From: Nymphalis io | Lineage: Eukaryota > Arthropoda > Insecta > Lepidoptera > Nymphalidae | Length of the DNA: 64,000 nucleotides | Assembly: GCF_905147045.1 (NCBI RefSeq) | Contig: NC_065901.1 | Coordinates: 682,001 to 746,000 of the forward strand | Direction: 5' to 3' | Shown: in pieces, positions 21,480 to 31,400 of the stretch | Position numbering within the stretch: position 1 is the stretch's first letter | Layout: each line of letters starts with the position of its first letter | The notes under the pieces: model-generated | What the model saw: the letters and a program-made list of their open reading frames with translations, nothing else | The model's database searches: none | What the model was told of the DNA's origin: nothing | Translations under genes and position numbers: made by a program

Positions 21480-22179
21480 CTAGCCGCCTTCGCCTTGCCG
21501 GCCCGCAAGATGCCTCTTCACGCCTCGTTTGAAGGAACCCGGGTTGTAAGAGGAGGGGAATACGTGAGCTGGTAAGGAATTCCATTTTTTGGAAGTGCGA
21601 CAAAGAAAGGAGTTGCCAAATTTCTTTGTTCGCGATGGAATTGATGTCACAGTTAGGCGGTGACATCGAGAACCAGCTCGCGTGGACTTAAGAAGGAAGG
21701 GGGAAGCAGGAATTAGAGAGAATAATTCCTCAGAGCACTCGCCGTGATACAGTCGATAGAAAGCGCTCAGTGCTGCTATCTCACGACGCAATTGTAAAGG
21801 TTCAAGGGTGTTTGTGACCTTTACGTCGCCAATAATGCGTACGGCACGTCGCTGCAACCGGTCCAAGGCCTCAAGTAGGTACTTAGCGGAGCCATTCCAA
21901 AGGTGCGAGCTATTGCTCGCAAGACCGTACCTGTGTTTTGTACAGCAGGCACAGTTGTTGTGGCGTGAAAAAGCGCCGCACCTTGTTCAGAACTCCGAGT
22001 TTCCGTGAAGCTGTTTTTATAACAGCCTCGATGTAATCCCTTGGACTAAGGTCGCAGCGAACGTCAATCCCCAGCATGGCGATTTTGCTTTGCATCACCA
22101 GCGGAGTACCACAGAGGGAGGGAAGGGGGGAAAATGTTGACTTTTTCGCCGTGAGAGCGCATACCTGTTTTCTTGGCAT
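21480..22179 (-). pseudogene. LINE C-terminal region (frameshifted)
   Basis: Two frames, 21910-22179 (FTPQQLCLLYKTQVRSC) and 21480-21866 (DRLQRRAVRIIGDVKVTN, then WNSLPAHVFPSSYNPGSFK), together form the C-terminal domain that follows the reverse transcriptase in this LINE type. A frameshift near 21900 separates them. A fragment of the same region is at 30776-30945. Confidence 0.75.
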
Positions 22180-23207
22180 TAAACAAGATTATCAGAGCCC
22201 CATTTGGCGATGAGCTCTAACGTCCTATCGAATTCAATGACAAGATTCTCCCGCCTCTCCTCAGTTTCCGCCCGCCCAGCCACTGCGCGTCCGTGGTATC
22301 CACCATGCACTGTACTATCATCTGCATAGCAATGTATGTTCCCAAGGGAGAGCATATCATTGATATGCAAAAGAAAGAGTGTGGGAGATAGCACAGATCC
22401 CTGGGGGACCCCAGCATTCACTACATAGAATTGTGAAGCGCAACCATCTACTAAAACACGAAGGCTACGCTTGTGTAGGAAGCTGGCAATCCAGGTGCAT
22501 AGCTGAGCAGGCAGACCATATGCCGGTAGCTTGGAGAGAAGACTTCTGTGCCAGACCCTGTCGAAAGCCTTTGAGATATCGAGGCTGACAGCCAACGATT
22601 CTCCATGCTTGTCGATAGCTTCACTCCAGAGGTGTGTTACGTACGCTAGAAGATCACCTGTGGACCGTTTTTGTCGAAACCCGTACTGACGATCATTAAT
22701 TAGACAGTGATCTTCTAGGTAATAGATCAGTTGGTTGTTTAAAATCCGTTCCATCACCTTACAAAGTACTGAGGTAATAGCTATTGGCCGATAATTTGCC
22801 GGGTCAGACCGATCCCCTTTTTTGGGAACCGCTTGCACATTAGCTCTTCTCCAAGCCTCCGGCACACTTCCCGAAGAGAGAGAAACTTGGAACAGGCGCG
22901 TTAACACAGGAGACAGCTCCGCTGCGCACTTCTTCAGCACTATGGCTGGTATTCCATCGGGACCGCTAGCTTTCCGTACATCAAGTGATTGCAGCTCCGC
23001 ACGCACATCACGTTGCCTGATTTTAATGTCAGGCATCGTATGGCCACATGCAGGTATTGTAGGTGGCAGTGCACTACAATCATCGATGACGGAATTGTCG
23101 GCAAAGAGTTTAGCCAGGAGATCAGCTTGCTCTTGCGGACTGTGAGCTAGCGATCCGTCCGGATTTCTGAGCGGTGGCAGCGAAGGTTGGCAGAAATTGT
23201 TTTGCAC
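22179..23207 (-). pseudogene. LINE reverse transcriptase
   Basis: An open frame of 342 codons holds the standard non-LTR reverse transcriptase motifs: KASGPDGIP, NYRPIAITS, SLDISKAFDRVWH, GVPQGSVLSPTLF and the catalytic CYADDS. It is separated from the endonuclease by a stop at about 23375 and from the C-terminal region by a break near 22180, so the element is not autonomous. Confidence 0.88.
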
Positions 23208-23375
23208 AGACTTGGTCAGACGCCAGAAGCTACGGGAGCCCCTAGGATGCGAAACAAGGTCATGACCAATCTGTACAATGCGCTGTGCATCCGCTCTTGT
23301 GTATGCCTTTCTACAGGACTTGGAATTTTTATTATAGTTTGCTTTCAGTGAGTCAATGTTAGATGCCCCGCTAAT

Positions 23376-24596
23376 TCAGCCGTTGATCCACTTGCGATAT
23401 GCCGCCTGCTTAGATGATACAGCATCGGCACATTCACGAGTGAACCAACGGTTACGCGTACTCCTACTGACGAGATCTGAGCTAGGAATGTAGTATTCCA
23501 TTCCCAGCATGATCTCGCCAGCAACAGCAGCGGCACTAGCTGTCGGGTCATTCCCACTGAAGCAACGTTCCTTCCAAGGGACCGACGCATAGTAATCGCG
23601 CATACCGTCCCAATCCGCCGACTTATAGTGCCAAACGCGACGTTTGCATACCGCTAGTGGCGGCAGCTTGGCCTGTGGCACTCTGGTAGAAATAAGGCTG
23701 TGATCCGAAGAGCCAAGAGGAGCCTGAACCACAACCTGATATTCCACCGGGTGAGAAGTCAGCAGAAGGTCCAGTAGAGAAGGTGCTTGCCCATCAATGT
23801 CTGGGATCCTGGTGGGCTGATCAACCAGTTGGGTCAAGTCATGTGTGAGAGCAAAAGCATGAGCAGTCCTTCCAGCATGGTCAGTTTTGAGGGATTTCAA
23901 CCATTATTCGTGGTGAGCATTAAAATCCCCCAAAAACACCAATTCCGCGTTAGGAAATTGCTCTTGCGCAGCATCTGCCACCCGACTAAGATGGTCAAAT
24001 AATCGGCTTGTCTCCAAGTCACCATTGTGGGATCTGTAGAGGCACACGTAGACTCGGCTCTGACGAACCAGGTCCACACGTACCACCAACATGGAGAAGG
24101 AGGGGTCCTCCAAGCAGCGCAGTCGGTGACAGCAAACATCCGTCCTGACGAACAAGCATACTCCGGCTTTCGCTTTGAAGGATTCTTCAAGCGTGTAGCC
24201 GGGATAATTAAGGTAGCTGGTATCGGCAGGACGGAGTATTTGTGTCTCCGTGAGAAACAACATTGCTGGCCGTGCTGTCTCAAGATGGTGGTGGACAGCG
24301 TTGAGGTTAGTGTGGAGTCCTCTGATGTTAGAGAACTCGACCTCAAACAGCGAGGGTATGGTGGGGGTGTGCCCCGCTGTACGACCGTTATTTCTGTTTT
24401 GTTGCGCCATTTGGGAAAAATGAAATGGAAAAGAGACGTGAAGCGAGCGATGTATTGCCACGATTGGGATGGGCAAAGTGTGGAGGCGTGTTTCCCCAAG
24501 TGGTTGCCAAAAGGAAAAATACACTGACCCGCCGGACGGAAGGGCCCCCGAACCCCCCTGGAAGTGGCCGCCGGGACCCCACCTACCGGTCACCAA
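23376..24596 (-). pseudogene. LINE AP-endonuclease domain (interrupted)
   Basis: The segment shows endonuclease motifs SNIRGLH, LTETQ, GDFNAHH and SSDHSLIS. A stop after GDFNAHHE, near 23900, splits it into 23904-24596 and 23376-23900. A second stop follows the KWING text at about 23375. Confidence 0.85.
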
Positions 24597-24989
24597 CCGG
24601 CACGACGGTCCACCCCGAGATTATGCGTGGCCTGGTGGGGCAGCCTCACGAGGTGGTTAGGCACGCTCGGGCCCCTGTACTATGCCACGGGCGGCCAGCG
24701 GAACAGCCGCTTCTTCGGGTCTCCCTGACCGGCAGGTCAATACAGTTTCCCCCGGCATTGGTTCAACAGCCGTCTCCAATTGGACCAACACCCATCGCGG
24801 CAATACTCGCTCGGGCTCTGGCTGTACGCTGGCTGACCTCGAAACGCGGCTGCAAGCCACTTCACGAGTTTTTCACCATGCGTACGGTGGTAACAAGCCA
24901 GGCGGATGTTAGCATCCTACCACCAGATGAGCAGATGGTCGCTCAGATATCCCATAGTCGCCTCTTACGACACCCATGGGAAAGAGAGG

Positions 24990-25547
24990 GGCAGTGAAAT
25001 GTATTCTTTCTCCGTCACTGCACGGATAAAAGTAATTTGACGTTTCTAATCTTCTTCCTGGTAATTGTGCTACTATAGTCTCTCGTATAAGTGAGCATTC
25101 TGCGCCACTATCAAAAATTGCCTGAAAAGTTCTTGATCCGATCTTTATCTGAATCGGAGCTAATTTCGATCCAGCTATGTAATTTATGTTTGATGTTAAT
25201 GACCGTTCCCGTTTGAAACAGGTTTCGAAAGAATGCCCTGGTATTTTGCAAAATGAACAGATTGTTGCTTTATTGTTCTGGTTGGAGGTTACTTCCTTGT
25301 TGTAGTTTTCGGTTCTCATTTTATTCCTTTGTTCAGGTTTAGACTCTGTAGGCTTGTAGTACCATTCACCGATAGTATGATTGGATCTTTTACAGATTCG
25401 GCAGGACGAAGTCGATGGGGTCGCGTTCAAAAAACGTGGTCGCTTACTTGTGCTTACATTATTCGAACTCGGGTTAGAACGCTTCATAGTTCTTATTGAT
25501 GATGCAACTGATATAAGTTCTGGCACTGTCGTGGCCCGTGTGTTCAA
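24990..25547 (-). pseudogene. Gag zinc knuckle and protease, gypsy copy 2
   Basis: The frame contains a degenerate knuckle (CRICKRSNHTIGEWYY), an intact CCHC knuckle (CSFCKIPGHSFETC) and a retropepsin active site (FDSGAECSLI). It is broken at its downstream end by the LINE and upstream by a frameshift from the gag segment 25606-26103. Confidence 0.82.
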
Positions 25548-25605
25548 TAGCTCGATCCTACGTCTTTCGTCGTTTACACAACCAATAACTGCTTCAACTG
25601 CATCT

Positions 25606-26141
25606 TCATTTGAAAGTTTGTCCTTGGTGATCCTTCTCTATAAGACCCATGCTCGTGACAAAAACTGAAATATCCTTTGAAGAGTCGTAAACATGTTCTC
25701 TGAAACGAACTATGTCTCGAGAATAACGGTTTTCTGGCTCGAACGTCGTGATAAGGTTGTTACGTAGTTCAGCCCATGAAGCTGTGGTGACCATCCAATC
25801 GTCAACCCACATTTTCGCCCTTCCCTTTAGAAGGCTGCCAACCTTCATGCGTATATCAAAGTCATTGAGTCTGTATGTTTCGACGGCCTTGTCGATGTGT
25901 TGACACCACTCACGTACTCCCACATTGGTGTCGGGGTCAAAAGATGGTAGGTAAATGTCGTTAATACGTACTTTTGTTTCTGGTGGTGTACTTAAACGTT
26001 CCGACATTTGCTGCATTATTTGCATCATCTGCATCAGGAATTGTGGTGGTATGTTGTTCATTGGTGCATTCAGCAATGCTGAATGTGGCTGGAATTGCGG
26101 CAACGCGGTTTCAACACCTCTTGTGGTGTTTCATCCATGGT
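25606..26141 (-). pseudogene. Gag, N-terminal part, gypsy copy 2
   Basis: The conserved gag text (EWCQHIDKAVETYRL, GRAKMWVDDWMV) lies in an open frame at 25606-26103. The likely start (MDETPQEVLK at about 26141) is one frame away, so at least one frameshift is present. Confidence 0.72.
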
Positions 26142-26457
26142 CTGGTCCCGTCGTTGCATCAGGTTGTTGTTGAGCGGAAGTGGCAAGCGATCCCACTTCT
26201 GATGACGAAGTTCCGGATGTCGTATTGTTTTTAAAAATAATGACGTCATCTTCATCACAATCTTCGTTATTCATAGTAGTAATAATTAAGGGCTCCCACA
26301 CAAAACTGCGATGCGATGCGATGCGATGCGAATTCGCATCGCAGGAACTTGCGATGCGAATTTCTGCGATACGATTTAGTGCGGCAAACCGTTTGGTAGG
26401 GCGACCATTCCTTCAAGTGTAGTCAGCCGTACTGGACGTGTTTTTAGGAAGCTTAAG

Positions 26458-26604
26458 ATGGATCGCAAAAAGATTATTGCACTGCTGTTATTGTTAAATA
26501 GATATAAAAGAAAAAGAAGATTCTGGGTTCATCCATTTATTACGATTATGAACTCTGACTATTATGAACTCACACGCTATTTAATTTATACTTATATGCA
26601 TTGA
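26458..26604 (+). pseudogene. N-terminal stub of a Harbinger transposase
   Basis: A 48-residue frame starting MDRKKIIALLLLLNRYKRKR and continuing RFWVHPFI, the type of N-terminus seen in Harbinger nucleases. The catalytic part is absent; the frame leaves the family sequence and stops at 26602-26604. Confidence 0.6.
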
Positions 26605-26634
26605 TTGTATTGTTGTAGAGATAAAAGTACTTAC

Positions 26635-26810
26635 CAAGTTTTGTTTTTTCGCTGTTCTTTGTCTTGGAAATTTAGAAACAAACTTTCACAGACGCTTTTC
26701 CACGCATCTTGCTTAATAAATTTATTTTTATAATGTTCATCACTTGTGTCCCAAAGGACGGGACGCTCCTCAATTAAAGAAATTAAAAAATCTATATCAT
26801 ATTCCGCCAT
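26635..26810 (-). pseudogene. First exon of a MADF/Myb-like DNA-binding gene of the Harbinger element
   Basis: From ATG at 26810 the frame reads DFLISLIEERPVLWD, YKNKFIKQDAWKSV and so on, a MADF domain N-terminal half. It ends at a good donor (TTG followed by gtaagt, 26634-26633). Harbinger elements carry such a second gene whose product assists the transposase. No downstream exon remains. Confidence 0.72.
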
Positions 26811-27593
26811 TTTTTTATAAACAAAGAAGGCGGCGCAGGCGCCGCGCGTCTTTCTCTAAAGCTGTCTCAGAGCGGACTAAAATGGCGTCACCAAGGATGT
26901 CGTAATATCGCAGGAATGTGCGATGCGAAGCAGATCGGAAATTCTTGCGGTGCGTTCGTGCGAATTCGCAGATATTTACGATGCGATGCGAATTCGCGGT
27001 TTTGTGTGGGAGCCCTAAACACTACAACTTCTTCCAATAAACCTTTTATTGAATGAATGTAAATAACATAGTAGAGCTTCGCACTACTCGGCTACTTGTG
27101 CCGGACTACCTCGTGTAAAGACCAGTACTCGTATTTATACCAAACTGGAGAGTGGGGAGCTTTACAAAAATAATCATAAAACATTTTTATAAATTGTGAA
27201 CATGAACTTAACCTATTTAAAATAATGACTTTAGTAATTATAATTTAAAATAATGATTTTAGAATATTAATTAAATGAAGTTTTTATGAAAACATAATTA
27301 GACAACGAAAACAAATCATCCCAAATGAATGATTCATTTGAAATGATTTTCTTTTACTAAATAATTGTAACTAGTTTTAAGAGTCACAATATCTTAAGTA
27401 ACTTAAGCAAATAACTTAAATAAATGATATTGCGCCGATATATATAATCCAGTGATATGTCGGATTCGTGACATTTAATAATTATCCTTTTAACAAATGA
27501 GGAGTAATGGTTCATTCCCTAAAATATTACTAAGCCATCACAACTTATTACCAAGTCAAATCATACATTTTAATCATAACATTACATGATACT

Positions 27594-27827
27594 CTACCGC
27601 AAAACAGCAATACTTGATATTGTTGTGTTCCGGTTTGAAGGGTGAGTGAGCCAGTGTAATTACAGGCACAAGGGACATAAAATCTTAGTTCCCAAGGTTG
27701 GTGGCGCATTGGCTATAAGCGATGGTTGACATTTCTTACAATGCCAATGTCTAAGGGCGTTTGGTGACCACTTACCATCAGGTGGCCCATATGCTCGTCC
27801 ACCTTCCTATTCTATAAAAAAAAAAAT
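27594..27827 (+). mobile_element. Poly-A retroposon (SINE-like), copy 2
   Basis: Same family as 10782-11077, in the opposite orientation, ending CCTATTCTATA plus poly-A at 27818-27827. It is 5'-truncated compared with the copy at 56720-57016. It retains the full CACTTACCATCAGGTGG tail motif. Confidence 0.8.
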
Positions 27828-27946
27828 ACTTAGTAAAGTAGAATTAATTAAGCGATAATCATCATAATTAAGTACTTGGGAAAGAGTCTTATGATTTTAC
27901 GTCGATATGAATGATATATATATATATATATATATATATATCATTC

Positions 27947-28253
27947 CGTAACAGCCTGTGAATGTCCCACTGCTGGGCTAAAGGCCTCCTCTCCTCTTTT
28001 TTATGAGAAGGTTTGGAGCTTGTTCCACCACGCTGCTCCAATGCGGGTTGGTAGAATTCACATGTGGCAGAATTTCAGTGAAATTAGACACATGCAGGTT
28101 TCCTCACGATGTTTTCCTTCACCGTAAAGCACGAGATGAATTATAATCACAAATTAAGCACATGAAAATTCAGTGGTGCTTGCCCGGGTTTGAACCCACG
28201 ATCATCGGTTAAGATTCACACGTTCTTACCACTGGGCCATCTCGGCTTTTTTT
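27947..28253 (-). mobile_element. tRNA-derived SINE, copy 1
   Basis: On the minus strand it starts with a tRNA-like head (A-box-like TGGCCCAGTGG, B-box GGGTTCAAACCC), and its tail reads CAGCAGTGGGACATTCACAG. A flanking duplication of about 13 bp (atatatatcattc) is seen at 27934-27946 and 28254-28266, next to a (TA)n run at 27913-27941. A near-identical copy is at 61409-61707. Confidence 0.85.
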
Positions 28254-28403
28254 ATATATATATCATTCATATTCGTTTAATGCTCATTCATGTAGTGAAA
28301 ACCGTATCCGTTGCGTGGTTCAGAAGGAGCTAACGGAAATACAGAACGAGGAATTGAATGAAAGAGGTTATTTAATTATACACTAATTAAAGTCAAATTT
28401 TTC

Positions 28404-28409
28404 TTTATT
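28404..28409 (-). terminator. Poly(A) signal of the TACE-like gene
   Basis: AATAAA on the minus strand, about 60 bp after the TAA stop at 28471-28473. Confidence 0.7.
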
Positions 28410-28470
28410 CAAACAAAAATGCCATGGTTTGTACAATAGTGAAATTCCCAAAAGCATAATACTGAGTGAA

Positions 28471-31400
28471 TTAAAGCTGGCTGCTGCCCTGAATGACTGA
28501 CTTTATTCCCGGTGGTTTCTGCTTCGGCAACCTGAAAAGAAAATAAATATAGAATGAATAACATTTAATATAATCTAAAATTAATAGTATTTTTCTTTAT
28601 TAGGAAAGTAATTCTGAACATAAGCGCGCACTCGGCGCGTCGGATAATAAATCACCTGGTATATATAATTTTCCGGGGCGACGAGGGGTGCACGAGGTCG
28701 CGTTGCCGCTCCCACTCCATGTACTTCTGGTGCTGGCGTTGTCGTCGACGGTCCACGTAACTTATCTGGACAAAACGGACAGACACGTCACTATACGCGT
28801 TTGACGCTATTAACACAGAACATAAAAATAAAATAAACATACAAGTCGAATCTATACTATTAATATTATAAATGCGAAAGTAACTGTCTGTATGTTACGC
28901 TTTCACGATCAAATCACTGAACTGATTTTGATGGAATTCGGTTTGGAGCAAGCTTGAACCCCGACGTTGGTCGTAGGCATACTTTTTTATACCTAACACC
29001 TTGTTAGTAATAAGGGACAATCAAATTTACGGAATACTCTTTGAGAACAGCCAGATTTATTGAAATAAACCGAAACCGAAACCGAAACAGCCTGTGAATG
29101 TCCCACTACTGGGCTAAAGGCCTCCTCTCCTCATTTTGAGGAGAAGGTTGAAATAAATATGTGGACTAAAATATCTATATACAATTATAATCTTATTTAT
29201 AACCAAATAGTAAAAGTGTTTATGGTTGAAATTATCAAAAGTAAAATTCAGATTGCTCTGTGCACAAAGGAACGACATTTAAAGTTTATTATGCCACATT
29301 TCCTTCACAATTTCTTATTACGTTTTTTACTAATAATTATTTTTTAAATCATCAAATCTTTTTTTTTACGTCGTTTCTAAATTTTTTTTATTATCACATT
29401 TAAACTATTACCAAAACTTAAATGCCAGTATCGAGGGAAACTTATCAAACATTAAAGAAATATTACGATTATTTCTTTACGTATTTATAGATTCATTGAA
29501 CTTACAAATTTGAAAGTTTCGCCATGTTATCCATTTTACATTTATACATTTAGGTTCCAACCGGGATCATACTTTTTTTTATAATGGTCTCGCGCTTATC
29601 TAGATCTGTCAGCTATATGACCGCGGTTACGGCCTGAATTATATTTATTAATTTTTTTCTATATAAGTATGTATTTACAAAAGAAAAGTAGTATATGTAG
29701 TATATCAGTTGTCTGGTTTCCATAGCACAAGCTTTGTACAAGCTTAATTTGGGATCAGATTGCCGTGTGTGAAAAATGTCCCGGGATATTATTATTATGA
29801 CAAAGTAGGCTGATGGTAAATGGTCACCGCCTCCCCCTATACCTTGGAACCTAAGATGTTACTTCCCTTGTGCCTTTTACACTGACTCACTGACCCTTCA
29901 AACTGGAACACAAAAGAACTAAGTACTCCCGTTTGACCCTGAGTGGGTGGCCACTACTCGGTAACTAGAAGTGATCACCGCGCGCACCACGCAGCTGGCC
30001 GGGATCCACACGATGGCGGTGACGAGCACCACGACGCCCACGATGTTGTCGCGCAGGAAGCCCAGCACGTTGTTGATGTTGATGTCCTCGATGATGTCCC
30101 AGAACCGCTCCACCACGTCCTGAATCGTCTTCTCGCAGACTCCCTGCCGACATGCCGTGGAAGTTATTACTATTTGGGTTCAGCCATCCAAAAATAATAA
30201 TGGATTTACTTATAATATTATGCTTAAGGTTGTTATTGTTGTTGTTGACAGCTAGCACGGTTTGTTATTTTTATTAATAAAATCTATGATTTATTAGAAG
30301 TATATATAATTAAACAACTCAATATGCCGATAAAATGATTATATTATAATATAAGGATGTGTCACGTAACATACTTTATTGCAGAAGCCTTGAATACACG
30401 GTGTCCCATCCGGCAGAATATCGTTGTGTGCGACCGGGAAGCAGGTCTTGTTCAAACTCTTGCGGCAACAGCGCTTGCAGGCGTCCGCCACTAAACATCC
30501 ACAGACAACATCAAAAGGAACACCGCTCAAAACTATTTGCGCCTAAAATATTTTCAAATGGTAAAATTGACTAGTAGGTTCAACACACGGGCGTTCCTAC
30601 GAAAATTTTTTCGCAAGTTTCAAAGTCGTTTACATGTGGCTTTTTGTGGTTTTTTGGGATAACCATAACGTGTCGTAACTTCAAAACGATTGAAGTTACA
30701 ATTACTGACGTGTGATAACAAATCGTTGAGTAATTGAACCGGGCACTGGATATTTTAAATTAGTCAATGATTCCTTCGAACGAGGCGTGAACAGGCATCT
30801 TGCGGGCCGGCAAGCCGGGGGCGGCTAGTTCAGAACATTATTCTCGACTGTACTGGCCGCCGTTTCGTTTGGACTCCACTACCACTTACCATCAGATGGA
30901 GTGGAGCCATTTGCTTACCCGGTGTATATAAATAACAAAAAGATAATGTACCTTCTGCCACATAGCTAGCGCGGTGTGTTAAATATATAATTGTACTGTG
31001 ATAAATCTATAATGTATATTCCTTTGGGAGAGCTCGAAATAAATAAAATGAAGTTTAGTAAGCGCCGTGGCCGAGCGGCGAGTGGGGGGGGGGGCACACA
31101 CACAGCACACACACAGCACACACACACACACACGCACGTACCGACGTCGCACATGCAGCTGTGCAGCCCCTGCGTCTCGCAGTACGGCACGCACGAGCCG
31201 TTGCGGCAGCGGCCGCGCTCGGCGCACTCGTGCTCGTCCGCGATGGCCGGCGCCTGCGGCGGAACTCACTCGCTCACTGAGCATATGTCTGACGGGGCCT
31301 GCCGGGTCTCGGGCGGAAAGGTGGACGTCGTTTATACAAAATTGTATCTTTGGAAAGAAAATAGGAGCAACTATCGAGTTCCTCGCCGGTTCCTCTCGAG

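Larger units (their letters stand above)
21361..25000 (-). mobile_element. Non-LTR retrotransposon (jockey/CR1-like LINE) inserted in gypsy copy 2
   Basis: The element lies on the minus strand with a poly-A tail at 21363-21380 (poly-T on +). It carries an AP-type endonuclease (23376-24596) and a reverse transcriptase (22179-23207), followed by a C-terminal region. The 5' part (24600-25000) contains CCCATGGGTGTCGTAAG. Endonuclease and reverse transcriptase are broken by stops and frameshifts. The insertion splits gypsy copy 2 between its protease and the reverse transcriptase region. No clear target-site duplication was found, and the 5' limit is approximate. Confidence 0.82.
26290..27015. mobile_element. 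PIF/Harbinger-type DNA transposon, internally deleted
   Basis: Terminal inverted repeats GGGCTCCCACACAAAACtGCG and their complement ending at 27015 (one mismatch in 21) are flanked by TAA (26287-26289 and 27016-27018), the target duplication expected for PIF/Harbinger. Next to each end lie several GCGATGCGAATTCGC-like repeats, likely transposase-binding sites. Inside are the 5' ends of two genes facing each other: a transposase start on + (26458) and a MADF-domain exon on - (26810). It is inserted in the LTR of gypsy copy 2. Confidence 0.88.
19256..27388 (-). mobile_element. Second, degraded Ty3/gypsy retrotransposon with nested insertions (gypsy copy 2)
   Basis: The element lies on the minus strand and is flanked by atat (19252-19255 and 27389-27392). 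The 5' LTR (26204-27388) is nearly complete but split by a Harbinger element. The 3' LTR is reduced to its last 18 bp (19256-19273), fused directly to a truncated integrase. Gag, zinc knuckle, protease, reverse transcriptase, RNase H and integrase parts are all recognisable, but there are frameshifts, a stop, a deletion inside reverse transcriptase and a LINE insertion. It is dead. Confidence 0.85.
26204..27388 (-). repeat. 5' LTR of gypsy copy 2, split by a Harbinger element
   Basis: On the minus strand the LTR starts TGTGACTC (27388) and ends GGAACTTCGTC (26204). It is about 456 bp once the 729 bp of Harbinger plus duplicated TAA are removed. It shows a TATA box (GGTATAAATACG, about 27135) and AATAAA (about 27045). 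The same 18-bp end is at 19256-19273, and atat flanks both ends. The limits are inferred from this match. Confidence 0.65.

Noticed and set aside
24027..24997. Plus-strand frames of 166-190 residues within the LINE
   Set aside because: They are antisense to the LINE endonuclease and 5' region and match nothing recognised.
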